Part shown: piece after piece, positions 16,679 to 26,044 of the stretch | How positions within the stretch are numbered: position 1 is the first letter of the stretch | How the letters are laid out: every line of letters begins with the position of its first letter | Origin: JBEVJC01 sp040510375 | Lineage (GTDB): Bacteria; Bacteroidota; Bacteroidia; Chitinophagales; Chitinophagaceae | Reading direction: 5' to 3' | Assembly (NCBI GenBank): GCA_040510375.1 | Contig: JBEVJC010000007.1 | Location: 10,245-74,244 of the forward strand | Length of the DNA: 64,000 bases | Notes under the pieces: model-generated | What the model was told of the DNA's origin: nothing | Database searches by the model: none | Seen by the model: only the letters and a program-made list of their open reading frames with translations | Made by a program: the position numbers and the translations under genes

Positions 16679-18154
16679 ATGATTCTGATTGTAGATGACA
16701 AAAAAGAAAACCTCCTCTCCCTTCAATCCCTGCTGACCCTTCATTCCTATGCCGTTGATACAGCTTCAGGAGGGGAAGAAGCATTGAAGAAAGTATTGAA
16801 GAATAACTACGCACTTGTTATTCTTGATGTACAGATGCCCGGAATGGACGGGTTTGAAGTGGCCGAAACCATTTCGGGTCACAGCAAAATGCAGGACGTT
16901 CCCATCATCTTCCTCAGTGCGGTCAATACCGATAAAAAATTTATAGCACGTGGTTATAATTCAGGAGCAATCGATTATATCGCCAAACCCATTGACCCGG
17001 ATATATTCCTGCTGAAGGTCAATACCCTTTACAAACTGTACGACCAGAAGCGGCAGCTTAGCCAGATGCAGACAAGCCTGCGTTCGGAAATTGAATTCCG
17101 CAAACACGCTCAACAGGAAAGTTACGAGAAGGCAATGGAACTCCGGTTTGTACTGGAATCCATTCCCCAGATTGCCTTTACCACCAAACCGGACGGGGTA
17201 ATCGAATACCATAACAGCCAGTGGATGGAATACTCCCGTTTCACCGACAAATTCCCCGAAACCCATCCGGATGATGCTGATCTTGCCGTTGAAATGAAAC
17301 GGATTGTCCAGGGCGACCGGGAAGTGGAACTGGAAGTGAGGATCCACAAGACCAACAGCACTGAATTCCGGTACCATTTGCTACGCATTGTGCCCGTACT
17401 GGAAAATAAAGACATTATCAAATGGGTAGGTACTTTCACCGATATTGAAGAGCAGAAAGAGGCCAGCCGGAAAAAAGATGAGTTCCTCAGCGTGGCGAGT
17501 CATGAACTCAAAACTCCCCTTACCAGTATTAAAGGTTATGTCCAGTTACTGGAACGGGCCCTGGACCGCGCCGATCCAAATCATCTTTTTATCGACCGGG
17601 CCCTGACGCAGGTAACCAAACTCGACAGGCTGATTGTAGACCTGCTCGACGTTTCACGGATCGAAAATGGAAAAATGCGGCTGAATAAGGAACCTTTCCT
17701 GTTTGGTGACATGCTGAAGTCGACCGTAGAAATGGCCAGGCAAACCTATCCCAATTACCAGATCCTGCAGGAAGGTGATGGTGGTGTGGAAGTGGTGGGT
17801 GATATTATCCGCCTGGAACAGGTGCTGATCAATTTCCTGTCCAATGCAGTCAAGTATTCGCCATCCATCCGCGAAATCCATGTGATTACGCGCGAATTAC
17901 CTGGTAACCGCCTGCTGGTACAGGTGAAGGATTCGGGTATTGGAATTCCGAAAGAAGACCAGGCCCTGATATTCGACAAGTTTTACCGAACCAGCGAATC
18001 GACGAAAAATTTCCAGGGACTCGGACTGGGACTGTATATCTGTGCCGATATCCTCAGCCGTCATAATTGTGAATACGGGGTAGAAAGCAACGAGGGATCA
18101 GGTTCTGTTTTCTATTTTATTATTTCATATTCTAAAGCAGTAAAAAGAAAGTAA
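16679..18154 (+). CDS. Soluble receiver-PAS-histidine kinase
   Basis: A 491-residue cytoplasmic protein with no membrane segment. It has an N-terminal receiver (1-120; phospho-acceptor D50 in VILDVQMPGMDG), a short coiled coil at about 120-145, a PAS domain at about 150-260, and a kinase core with H275 in SVASHELKTPLTSIKGY, N box NFLSNAVKYSP, DSGIGIP and GLGLGLYI. The domain order, receiver first, lets an upstream phosphate control this kinase. It is the first gene of the cluster that runs through cheB; only 14 bp separate it from the large hybrid kinase. A role in a phosphorelay is likely. Confidence 0.94.
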   Translation: MILIVDDKKENLLSLQSLLTLHSYAVDTASGGEEALKKVLKNNYALVILDVQMPGMDGFEVAETISGHSKMQDVPIIFLSAVNTDKKFIARGYNSGAIDYIAKPIDPDIFLLKVNTLYKLYDQKRQLSQMQTSLRSEIEFRKHAQQESYEKAMELRFVLESIPQIAFTTKPDGVIEYHNSQWMEYSRFTDKFPETHPDDADLAVEMKRIVQGDREVELEVRIHKTNSTEFRYHLLRIVPVLENKDIIKWVGTFTDIEEQKEASRKKDEFLSVASHELKTPLTSIKGYVQLLERALDRADPNHLFIDRALTQVTKLDRLIVDLLDVSRIENGKMRLNKEPFLFGDMLKSTVEMARQTYPNYQILQEGDGGVEVVGDIIRLEQVLINFLSNAVKYSPSIREIHVITRELPGNRLLVQVKDSGIGIPKEDQALIFDKFYRTSESTKNFQGLGLGLYICADILSRHNCEYGVESNEGSGSVFYFIISYSKAVKRK

Positions 18155-18168
18155 TCAAGCAAATTACC

Positions 18169-21100
18169 ATGGACACGAATTTCAAAAAGAACCTCCAGCG
18201 GGGATTTGGTATTTCAATGATCCTACTCCTGTCCACCGCAGTTGCATCCCTGTTCAGTATTTATAAATTGGTTGATACCAGCAAGTGGGTGGATCATACC
18301 AACGAGGTAATGCGTGAAACCGAATCCATCATTTCATCTATCAAGGATGCCGAAACCGGGCAACGCGGTTACCTGCTGACCAGGCAGAATGATTTCCTGG
18401 AACCTTTTAATGGTGCATATGAACGTACCATGAATGCATTCAGGAAGGTGAAGGATCTGACAATTGATAACCTGGCACAGCAAAATAACCTGGATAGCCT
18501 GGAAGTGGTGATCAATAAACGTTATAATATCCTTACCCAATCGATAAGTGATGCAAGAAGGAATGTGGAGACAAGTGTGTTTGTATTAAGGGACGGACAG
18601 AAATATATGGATGAGGCAAGGATACTGGTGAAGAAAATCCAGAATGTGGAGGGGGAATTGTTAAAACAACGAACCGTTGAGCAGGAGAAATACTCCGTTT
18701 ATACGCCGATACTGATTGCATTTGCATCCCTGGTGTCAATTGTACTTACGATCTATTTCTTCCGGAGGATCCTGAACGATTTCAGGGAAAAAAGTTCATT
18801 AAGTGAATCGCTTAGCCGTAAGGACCGGGAGATCAGTGACCGGATTACCCTGATCGACCGGATTGCAGGTGAAATTGCGCGGGGTGATTATTCCGTGAGG
18901 ATCGATTCAAAGGAAAGCGACTCACTGGGAAGCCTTGCAGGCTCATTAAATAAAATGGCCGGCTCACTGGACCAGTCGTTCCGTAAAATTTCAGTACGCG
19001 AGTGGTTGCAGAAAGGTGCAGCCCAACTGGGGGAAAGAATGGTGGGCGAAAAAGACGTGCCCGAACTGGCCAAGGACCTGATTGATTTTGTAACAGCATA
19101 TACCGGTTCGGAAGTGGGTGCCATTTACCTGGCCGACCGTAAGTCCAATCTTTATATTGCCTCGGCACATGCACTTGCTCCCGGTCTTCGTGAACGTACG
19201 TTAAAACCGGGCGAAGGTCTTGCGGGAGAAGTGTTCCAGAGTGGCAAACCAATGATCATTACCGATATTCCGGAAGAACTTTATACCCTTACGGGACCAG
19301 GTGCAATACGACCATCGCAACTGGCTATTTATCCGATTATGTTTGAGAGCAAGGCCATCGGTGTGCTTGAGCTGGGAAAAATCAATCCTTATAAACCTGA
19401 AGAACTTGAACTGATAGCAAATGTTTCGCAATCAACCGGAGTCAGTCTCAACACAGCTTACAGCCGGCAGGTACTGAAAGAGCTTCTGGAAGAAACACAG
19501 ACCCAGTCGGAAGAATTACAATCGCAGCACCGCGAACTCGAAAACATGAATGCCGAACTGGAAGTGCAGGCAGAAAAACTGCAGACTTCGGAGGAAGAAT
19601 TAAAAGTTCAACAGGAAGAATTACTGGAGACCAACCAGGAACTGGAAGAACGTTCACGTTCACTGGAAGAGAAAAACCATTTGGTGGTATTACGTAATCT
19701 GGAAATCCAGAAGAAGGCCGAAGAACTTACACTCAGCACAAAATATAAATCGGAGTTCCTGGCGAATATGTCGCACGAATTAAGGACCCCGCTGAACTCG
19801 GTGTTATTATTATCACGTTTATTGTCCGACAATACATCCGGCAACCTCACCACCGACCAGGTGGAATATGCAAAGGTTATCCAGAGTTCAGGTAATGGAC
19901 TGCTGGAACTGATTGATGAAATCCTTGATTTATCAAAGATCGAGTCGGGCAAGATTGACCTGGAATATGCAAGGATCAAGGTAGCTGATATTACCACTAA
20001 TATGCAGGTGATGTTTGGTCCAATGGCAAAGGAAAAAAACCTTGCCTTCCAGGTGAATGTCAGCGATAACGCACCAACATTTATCGAAACAGATAAAATG
20101 CGGCTGGAGCAGGTGATCAAAAATTTTATCTCAAACTCACTTAAGTTCACCACCACGGGCTCCATTACACTGGAAGTGATGCCGGCGCCACATAATGATT
20201 CCATGATCCAGTTTTCTGTTAAGGATACGGGGATCGGGATCCCGGCCGATAAACACCAGCAGATTTTTGAAGCATTCCAGCAGGCAGATGGTTCCACAAA
20301 GAGGAAATATGGAGGAACAGGGTTGGGATTATCCATCAGCCGACAGCTTGCACAATTGTTGTCAGGAAATATAACCCTCGACAGTGAAACTGGCGCTGGT
20401 AGCCGTTTTACGCTTACAGTACCGGTTTTTAATCCCGGTAAAAGAGCCGAACCACTTAGTATAGTGCAGATGAACCGCGGTCTTGATATTGAACCCGCTC
20501 CGGTAGCGGCTGATAAAGAATTTATTATACCGGCAATCACCGGTAATGTGGACGATGACCGGCTTTCTCTTTCCCACGACGACAAGGTGATCCTCATTGT
20601 GGAGGATGATAAAGGTTTCGCCATGGCGCTGCTAGACTTCGCCCGCAGGAAGGGATATAAAGGTGTGGTGCTGGGCCGGGGCGATGAGGTCTTCGATGCG
20701 GTCAAAGCCTTCTCTCCGATCGGCATCCTGCTGGATGTACAGTTGCCTGTAAAAGATGGACTGAGTGTTATGGAAGAACTGAAGTCGGATCCCAGGTCAA
20801 GGAATATCCCGGTACATATGATGTCTTCTTTCGAGGCAAGGAAGGAAAGCCTGGAAAAAGGGGCGGTCGATTTCATCACCAAACCCATTTCACCTGAACA
20901 GCTGGATGTAGTGCTGGAACGGATCGAGAGGGCAATGGAAAGTAATATCCAGAAAGTGGTGATAGTGGAAGATAATACCCAACATGCACGGGCACTGGAG
21001 TATTTCCTCACACAAAACGGGATCACGGTTTCCATCGCCAACAGCGTTGCTGCATCAAGGGGACCACTGGAAGATCCATCTGTCAAATGCGTGATCATCG

Positions 21101-21759
21101 ATATGGATGGAGCCGGTGTGAAGGAATATGATACATTGAGAACACTGAAGGAGGATGGCGAACAGTCCGACCTGCCGATTATTATTTTCACGGGAAAAAG
21201 TTTATCACGGCCGGAAGAAAAACGCATGCGGCAATATGCCGACTCGATCATTGTAAAAACCGCGCATTCCTACCAGCGTATCCTCAACGAGGTGTCGCTG
21301 TTTCTCCACCTGGTAGAAACAGATACGGGTCGCAGGTCGAACAACTCCCGCAAACTAGGATCAAAGGATGAGGTACTGAAGGATAAAACAGTGCTGGTGG
21401 CCGATGATGATGTACGGAATATATTTGCGATAACAAAGGCGCTGGAATCGCTCCGGATGAAAGTAATCCCTGCCATGGATGGAAAGGAAGCATTACAGTT
21501 GCTGGAAAGTAATCCCGGTACCGATATCGTACTTATGGATATGATGATGCCTGAAATGGATGGATATGAAGCAATCACCAGGATCAGGAGGAACCCCAGC
21601 TGGAAACGTTTACCTGTTATTGCTGTTACGGCAAAGGCCGCAGGTGGTGATCGCGACAAATGCATCCAGGCCGGTGCTTCCGACTATATCTCCAAACCCG
21701 TGGATACCGACCAGCTGGTTTCACTGATGAGGATCTGGTTATATGAATCGTGGAAATAA
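18169..21759 (+). CDS. CHASE3-HAMP-GAF hybrid histidine kinase with three receiver domains
   Basis: A 1196-residue membrane hybrid kinase. A transmembrane helix at about 12-32 is followed by a CHASE3 extracytoplasmic sensor with the DAETGQRGYLLT signature (about 60-71), a second helix near 180-198, HAMP (about 210-265), GAF (about 275-425), a long coiled coil rich in EELQ/EELK units (about 430-520), then HisKA with H536 in ANMSHELRTPLNS and an HATPase with DTGIGIP and GGTGLGLSISRQL. Three receivers follow, with phospho-acceptors D856, D978 and D1124. The middle one is the most diverged but keeps the aspartate and lysine. Such multi-receiver kinases integrate several phosphate flows. It is cotranscribed with a receiver gene, cheR and cheB. 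Confidence 0.95.
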   Translation: MDTNFKKNLQRGFGISMILLLSTAVASLFSIYKLVDTSKWVDHTNEVMRETESIISSIKDAETGQRGYLLTRQNDFLEPFNGAYERTMNAFRKVKDLTIDNLAQQNNLDSLEVVINKRYNILTQSISDARRNVETSVFVLRDGQKYMDEARILVKKIQNVEGELLKQRTVEQEKYSVYTPILIAFASLVSIVLTIYFFRRILNDFREKSSLSESLSRKDREISDRITLIDRIAGEIARGDYSVRIDSKESDSLGSLAGSLNKMAGSLDQSFRKISVREWLQKGAAQLGERMVGEKDVPELAKDLIDFVTAYTGSEVGAIYLADRKSNLYIASAHALAPGLRERTLKPGEGLAGEVFQSGKPMIITDIPEELYTLTGPGAIRPSQLAIYPIMFESKAIGVLELGKINPYKPEELELIANVSQSTGVSLNTAYSRQVLKELLEETQTQSEELQSQHRELENMNAELEVQAEKLQTSEEELKVQQEELLETNQELEERSRSLEEKNHLVVLRNLEIQKKAEELTLSTKYKSEFLANMSHELRTPLNSVLLLSRLLSDNTSGNLTTDQVEYAKVIQSSGNGLLELIDEILDLSKIESGKIDLEYARIKVADITTNMQVMFGPMAKEKNLAFQVNVSDNAPTFIETDKMRLEQVIKNFISNSLKFTTTGSITLEVMPAPHNDSMIQFSVKDTGIGIPADKHQQIFEAFQQADGSTKRKYGGTGLGLSISRQLAQLLSGNITLDSETGAGSRFTLTVPVFNPGKRAEPLSIVQMNRGLDIEPAPVAADKEFIIPAITGNVDDDRLSLSHDDKVILIVEDDKGFAMALLDFARRKGYKGVVLGRGDEVFDAVKAFSPIGILLDVQLPVKDGLSVMEELKSDPRSRNIPVHMMSSFEARKESLEKGAVDFITKPISPEQLDVVLERIERAMESNIQKVVIVEDNTQHARALEYFLTQNGITVSIANSVAASRGPLEDPSVKCVIIDMDGAGVKEYDTLRTLKEDGEQSDLPIIIFTGKSLSRPEEKRMRQYADSIIVKTAHSYQRILNEVSLFLHLVETDTGRRSNNSRKLGSKDEVLKDKTVLVADDDVRNIFAITKALESLRMKVIPAMDGKEALQLLESNPGTDIVLMDMMMPEMDGYEAITRIRRNPSWKRLPVIAVTAKAAGGDRDKCIQAGASDYISKPVDTDQLVSLMRIWLYESWK

Positions 21760-21768
21760 ATACATGTC

Positions 21769-22140
21769 ATGAACAAAATCCTGATCATTGATGATGATCA
21801 CAAAAACATTTTTGCACTCACTGCAACACTCCGTTCGCGGGGTTATACAACTGTATCGGCACAAAGCGCGCAGGAAGGACTTGACCTGCTGGAGACTTCA
21901 TCTGGTATAAGGATTGTATTACTCGATATGATGATGCCCGGCGTGGATGGATATGAAACCCTGAAAAGGATCAGGGGTAATGAAGCCTTCCTGAACCTGC
22001 CTGTAATTTCTGTAACTGCTCAGGCAATGCCGGGCGACCGGGAAAAGTGTATTGCCGCCGGTGCGGATGATTATGTTTCAAAACCGGTGGATATCGACCG
22101 GCTGAGTAAACTATTGAATCAATATTTAAATCCTTCTTAG
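21769..22140 (+). CDS. Receiver-only response regulator
   Basis: A 123-residue receiver with acidic residues in IIDDDHKN, phospho-acceptor D53 in VLLDMMMPGVDGYE, the switch serine/threonine in VISVTAQA and lysine in YVSKPVD. It is strikingly close in wording to the third receiver of the preceding hybrid kinase (DMMMPEMDGYE, KCIQAGASDYISKPVD), suggesting it arose by duplication of that domain. It starts 9 bp after the kinase stop and its TAG shares one base with the GTG start of cheR, so it is in the same transcript. Confidence 0.93.
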   Translation: MNKILIIDDDHKNIFALTATLRSRGYTTVSAQSAQEGLDLLETSSGIRIVLLDMMMPGVDGYETLKRIRGNEAFLNLPVISVTAQAMPGDREKCIAAGADDYVSKPVDIDRLSKLLNQYLNPS

Positions 22141-22967
22141 TGGATATTGCAAGTCATATTGAAGATCGCGAGATGGAAATGTTACTCGATGATTTCCTGG
22201 AGATCTACGGATATGATTTCAGCGGTTACTCAAAAGCATCTTTCAAGAGAAGATTACAGCGTCTGTTCATCATGGATAAAATGGTGAATTTTGAAGAGTT
22301 CCGTTACCGGCTGCAACATGATAAGGATTATTTTAACCGGGCAGTGTCGGAGATCAGTGTCAATGTAACCGAGATGTTCCGTGATCCGTTTTTTTTTAAA
22401 ACGATCAGGGAAAAAGTTATTCCTGTACTGGCCACCTATCCGCTTATCCGCATCTGGCATGCCGGTTGTTCTTCCGGGGAAGAAGTCTATTCCCTTGCCA
22501 TCATTTTAAAAGAAACGGGACTGCTGCATAAGTCTTTATTGTATGGTACAGATCTAAATCCCAATGTGCTTGAAAAAGCAGCAAGGGGGATTTTCCCCAT
22601 GACCAATATGCAGCAATATTCGCGAAACTACCTGCTGGCTGGTGGACGGGAGGAATTCTCTTCATATTATTCAGCCAATTATAGTTTTGCCAAGTTTGAC
22701 GAATCCCTTTCGCAGCGGATGGTATATTCAACGCATAACCTGGTTTCGGACTTTTCATTCAATTCTTTCCAGTTGATCTTTTGCAGGAATGTGTTGATCT
22801 ATTTCGATAAGGACCTTCAGTCGAAAGTGCTTTCTGTTTTTGATAAAAGCCTTGAACGGTTTGGGTTCCTTGCATTGGGTGCAAAGGAATCACTGAGGTT
22901 TTCCGGGATTGAAAATATGTATGATATGTTTGACGGCAAAGAAAAAATCTGGAGGAAATTAAAGTGA
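22140..22967 (+). CDS. CheR-type protein-glutamate methyltransferase
   Basis: A 275-residue CheR with the N-terminal helical domain (SGYSKASFKRRL) and the SAM-binding region around residue 103-115 (IWHAGCSSGEEVYSLAI), plus FCRNVLIYFD further on, the usual family signatures. CheR methylates glutamates on chemoreceptors; no receptor gene is visible here. The start is GTG overlapping the preceding TAG by one base; an ATG at codon 12 is an alternative. The stop overlaps the cheB start by 4 bp. Its closest partners in the cluster are hybrid kinases, so its substrate might be a kinase sensor domain. Confidence 0.92.
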   Translation: MDIASHIEDREMEMLLDDFLEIYGYDFSGYSKASFKRRLQRLFIMDKMVNFEEFRYRLQHDKDYFNRAVSEISVNVTEMFRDPFFFKTIREKVIPVLATYPLIRIWHAGCSSGEEVYSLAIILKETGLLHKSLLYGTDLNPNVLEKAARGIFPMTNMQQYSRNYLLAGGREEFSSYYSANYSFAKFDESLSQRMVYSTHNLVSDFSFNSFQLIFCRNVLIYFDKDLQSKVLSVFDKSLERFGFLALGAKESLRFSGIENMYDMFDGKEKIWRKLK

Positions 22968-23533
22968 GAAGGGAACCGCGACTTATTGTAATCGGAGGTT
23001 CGGCCGGCAGCCTGCAGGTCATCCTGAAAATACTGACCTATCTTGATCAATCATTCAGGACCCCTATCCTGCTTGTGCTTCACCGGCATATCAACGCCGA
23101 CTCACCACTGGAAGAACTGCTTTCATTTCGCAGCAACCTGAAGTCAAGGGAGATTGAAGAGAAAGACCAGATCAAACCCGGATATATCTATATCTGCCCG
23201 GCGGATTACCATACATTGGTGGAAAAAGATTTCAGTTTCTCACTCGATTATTCAGAAAAAATAAATTTCAGCCGGCCCAGTATTGATGTGGTATTCCGCT
23301 CCGCTGCGGAAGTATACCGTGAAGACCTGGCCTGTATTTTATTGTCGGGAGCAAACAGTGATGGAGCGGCAGCCCTGAAATTTGTAAAAGAATTGGGTGG
23401 AATAACCGTGGTCCAGGATCCCGAAGAAGCGCAGGTTCCGCTTATGCCACAGAGTGCACTCCGCCTGATGCAGCCTGACTTCGTAATTAACTCGGACAGG
23501 ATGGCCCCGCTGCTTAACAGCTTTATGCTTTGA
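22964..23533 (+). CDS. CheB-type methylesterase/deamidase, catalytic domain only
   Basis: A 189-residue protein equal to the effector half of CheB. The catalytic serine is S13 in IGGSAGS, the histidine is probably H40 in VLHRH and the aspartate D133 in LLSGANSDGA. The SRPSIDVVFRSAA block is conserved too. There is no receiver domain, so phosphorylation control, if any, must come from a separate receiver such as the product at 21769. The start is GTG, overlapping the cheR stop by 4 bp. Together with CheR it would set methylation of an unidentified target. The gene is convergent with a receiver gene; stops lie 2 bp apart. Confidence 0.92.
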   Translation: MRREPRLIVIGGSAGSLQVILKILTYLDQSFRTPILLVLHRHINADSPLEELLSFRSNLKSREIEEKDQIKPGYIYICPADYHTLVEKDFSFSLDYSEKINFSRPSIDVVFRSAAEVYREDLACILLSGANSDGAAALKFVKELGGITVVQDPEEAQVPLMPQSALRLMQPDFVINSDRMAPLLNSFML

Positions 23534-23535
23534 GA

Positions 23536-23898
23536 CTATTGCCTGATCGAGGTTTCCACCAGTTTTTCCAGTCCGGTTATATCAAAGGGCTTTTGCAGGT
23601 ACAGATCGGCACCGGCTTCCACACTTAATTCCCGCACATTGGTATTTGCACTGAAAAATATCACGGGCACCGACCTGGTGCGGTCGTCATTCTTCAATGC
23701 CCGGACCGCAAGGATGCCACCCGTATCGGGAATCTTGTTATCCATCAGGATCACAGAAGGGTTTTTTTCCGCAACCTGCTGCACCACATCATTACAACTG
23801 GTTGATGTGTGGACAGTATAACCCTTTTGCATCAGCAGGATCCTGCATAACTCGAGGATATCTGCATCGTCGTCAAAAATAAAGATCGATTTGTCCAT
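23536..23898 (-). CDS. Receiver-only response regulator
   Basis: A 120-residue receiver starting at MDKSIFIFDDDAD (ATG 23896-23898). A longer frame to 23964 adds a low-complexity tail without domain features. Phospho-acceptor D53 lies in VILMDNKIPDTGG, the switch residue in VIFFSANTN and lysine in YLQKPFD. It is on the opposite strand from the kinase-CheR-CheB block and ends 2 bp from cheB, so it is transcribed separately but could exchange phosphate with those kinases. Confidence 0.88.
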   Translation of the reverse strand: MDKSIFIFDDDADILELCRILLMQKGYTVHTSTSCNDVVQQVAEKNPSVILMDNKIPDTGGILAVRALKNDDRTRSVPVIFFSANTNVRELSVEAGADLYLQKPFDITGLEKLVETSIRQ

Positions 23899-24076
23899 AA
23901 CAGTTTGCGGGGCAAGGGTGGGATTGCCAGCTCCCGAAGATAACCAATTCTGAAGGATCATCAAGGAGTGTCAGGGTTCAGGTCGGGGCCAAGGGGATCC
24001 GGGTGTGTTTCATTGGCTCACATACTACAAGGGTATCGGGTCAGGCTTGAGTGACAGTTATGGTCTAAGGTATGGG

Positions 24077-25099
24077 TCAGACTTCATTGTCGGACATGAT
24101 ACCAGGTGCCAGTTCCCCCGATATAAGTCCGATACTGCGTGAGTGAACAATGGCCTCACTGCTTTCCCGGAAAAAACAGGTATAAACTGAGGTTTCTTCC
24201 TCGATTGCCTTCAGTAAACCACGTGTCGATTCGGTCTTTGAGAAATGCACATCGCGGATATAAATGGCGAGAATCCGATGGGGAAGCTTGCGTGCGATCT
24301 CCTGGTAGATGACGGGATCACGCTGGGTATTATCACCAAAAAGTATAAATTGCTGGCTGGGAAAACACTCGAGAATCCGCATTACACGAAGCAATTTACC
24401 CTGGTGTTTGGTGCGTCCGGTTTTTAAAAGTTCGAACCATCGTTTTGCCTGGCTCAGCAGGAACGCCCCTTCAGGAAGTTTGCCGTTCCGGAATACATCC
24501 TGGAGATATTCATACAGGTTCCATTCACTGCTTGATACGTAGAAAAAAGGATTGGGGGCTTCGGCTGTTGTATGGCTTACTGACAACAGGCGATAGTGTT
24601 CTGCCACATCGGGAAATAATTTCCTGCTGAGTGGATGAAAGGAAAAGAGTTCCTTTATACGACGTACTACTGTGGCCGAGTAGGAAATCATTATCGTATC
24701 ATCAATATCAGAGATCACCCCATATTGGGTGATATGGGGCACAAATACACCTCCTTTGCCGGTAACGACCTGGCCGGTGTCGTCCGAGCGTACCTCCACC
24801 CCATGCCAGCCGGCAGGCACGGATTCATCGGAGGCCCATTCAAATTTTATAAATCCGTCATACTCGGAACGGCCGTTTAATAACTGCTTATTCCATTGAA
24901 GGGTCAGGGGTACATCGGGCAGGGGGCGGATAAAAAACAGTCGCACCAGGTGCACCATATTCCGCAGGCGGTTATTGGTAAATTTTTTTCTGGCGGGGGC
25001 TTTGCCTGACATAACGTGTCCATACAGCAGAAGGTCGTGTGTATGCCCGTATCCATGATAGAGCCTGATATGCCGCTCATTGACCTTCTTTAAAAACAT
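24077..25099 (-). CDS. APP1-like phosphatidate phosphatase (DUF2183)
   Basis: A 340-residue protein with the APP1 catalytic domain. The HAD-type motif is GVISDIDDTIMISYS, with D131, D133 and T135 corresponding to DxDxT. Later blocks are FFYVSSSEWNLYEYL, LLKTGRTKHQGK and ILFGDNTQRDPVIY, which match the serine, lysine and acidic motifs of the family. The yeast founding member dephosphorylates phosphatidate to diacylglycerol. Here the N-terminal ~120 residues (VTGKGGVFVPH) form a beta-rich domain. The gene diverges from a diacylglycerol-kinase-like gene with only 30 bp between starts; the two would run the reaction in opposite directions. No signal peptide is seen, so cytoplasmic or membrane-peripheral action is likely. 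Confidence 0.88.
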   Translation of the reverse strand: MFLKKVNERHIRLYHGYGHTHDLLLYGHVMSGKAPARKKFTNNRLRNMVHLVRLFFIRPLPDVPLTLQWNKQLLNGRSEYDGFIKFEWASDESVPAGWHGVEVRSDDTGQVVTGKGGVFVPHITQYGVISDIDDTIMISYSATVVRRIKELFSFHPLSRKLFPDVAEHYRLLSVSHTTAEAPNPFFYVSSSEWNLYEYLQDVFRNGKLPEGAFLLSQAKRWFELLKTGRTKHQGKLLRVMRILECFPSQQFILFGDNTQRDPVIYQEIARKLPHRILAIYIRDVHFSKTESTRGLLKAIEEETSVYTCFFRESSEAIVHSRSIGLISGELAPGIMSDNEV

Positions 25100-25129
25100 T
25101 GTTCAGATTTAATTACTTTTCCATCTACC

Positions 25130-25996
25130 ATGAATCTACTTTTTATCATTAATCACGGATCCGGCAGGAAGGAAGTCAACTACCCCGATGAGATACGGAA
25201 TTATTTTGAGCAGACAGAACACGAAATGGAAATATACGAGCTGCCTGCCAATTTCACTCCGGCGGTGTTAAAGAACAAAATAGATACCAGTAATGCAACC
25301 CGTGTGGTGGCGGTCGGGGGCGACGGTACCATCAGGCTGGTGGCGGAGTGTATTCTTGGCAGTGAAAAAAGTATGGCCATCATACCCGGAGGCTCTGCAA
25401 ACGGCCTTGCCAAGGAACTGGGAGTACCACTTACACTTAACGAGGCCCTTACACTGACCACCATGGAAGAAAGCCATCCTGTCCATTTAACCATGGTCAA
25501 CGATCATTTATGTATCCACCTGAGTGATATCGGATTTAATGCTTTCGTTGTGAAAAAATTTGAAGATGAAAAAACCCGTGGGATGTGGGGATATATCCGT
25601 GCAGCGTTTAAAACATTACTGGATACCCCGCATATGGAAGTCACTATTTCCACCGGTTCCGAAAAGATCCGGCGTAAAGCCGCTATGGTGGTAATCGCAA
25701 ATGGAACCAGGTATGGAAGCGGGGCATTGATCAATCCGGAAGGGAGGATCGACGATGATCTTTTCGAAATCGTTATTGTTCGAAAAATCTCCTTCTCCGA
25801 AATTTTTAAGATGATGGTCACCCACCGTCCATATGATTCTGCCAAAACCGAAATCTTCCAGAGTAATAAAGCAAGCATCAATTCCAGGAAGAAAGTGCAT
25901 TTCCAGGTAGATGGTGAATACCTGGGGAAAATTAATTCACTAAACGCCAGGTTGCTGAAGAATGCCCTGCGTGTTGTGATACCGGATCAGCGATGA
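25130..25996 (+). CDS. Diacylglycerol kinase-like lipid kinase (YegS/DagK family)
   Basis: A 288-residue soluble lipid kinase. The ATP-binding motif GGDGT is at 63-67 and the second motif IIPGGSANGLAKEL at 85-98, where the more usual form is PxGTxN. The C-terminal half gives the beta-sandwich pattern (AMVVIANGTRYGSGALINPEGRIDDDLFEIVIV) and ends in HFQVDGEYLG. Family enzymes phosphorylate diacylglycerol or similar lipids. It is divergent from the APP1-like phosphatase with 30 bp between, which suggests shared control of a lipid phosphorylation cycle. The exact lipid is not evident. Confidence 0.9.
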   Translation: MNLLFIINHGSGRKEVNYPDEIRNYFEQTEHEMEIYELPANFTPAVLKNKIDTSNATRVVAVGGDGTIRLVAECILGSEKSMAIIPGGSANGLAKELGVPLTLNEALTLTTMEESHPVHLTMVNDHLCIHLSDIGFNAFVVKKFEDEKTRGMWGYIRAAFKTLLDTPHMEVTISTGSEKIRRKAAMVVIANGTRYGSGALINPEGRIDDDLFEIVIVRKISFSEIFKMMVTHRPYDSAKTEIFQSNKASINSRKKVHFQVDGEYLGKINSLNARLLKNALRVVIPDQR

Positions 25997-26044
25997 ATAC
26001 TAATATAGCTTCACCCTTCATTGTAACAACTGTATCCCTTCATT

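Noticed and set aside
16587..16680. Direct repeat CCAACTAT at 16587-16594 and 16673-16680
   Set aside because: Eight bases repeated 86 bp apart is expected by chance at this length, and no further copies exist.
19608..21251. A 547-codon open frame antisense to the hybrid kinase gene
   Set aside because: It lies wholly opposite the strongly conserved kinase and receiver domains, is serine-rich in the way reverse frames of such genes are, and has no domain I can recognise.
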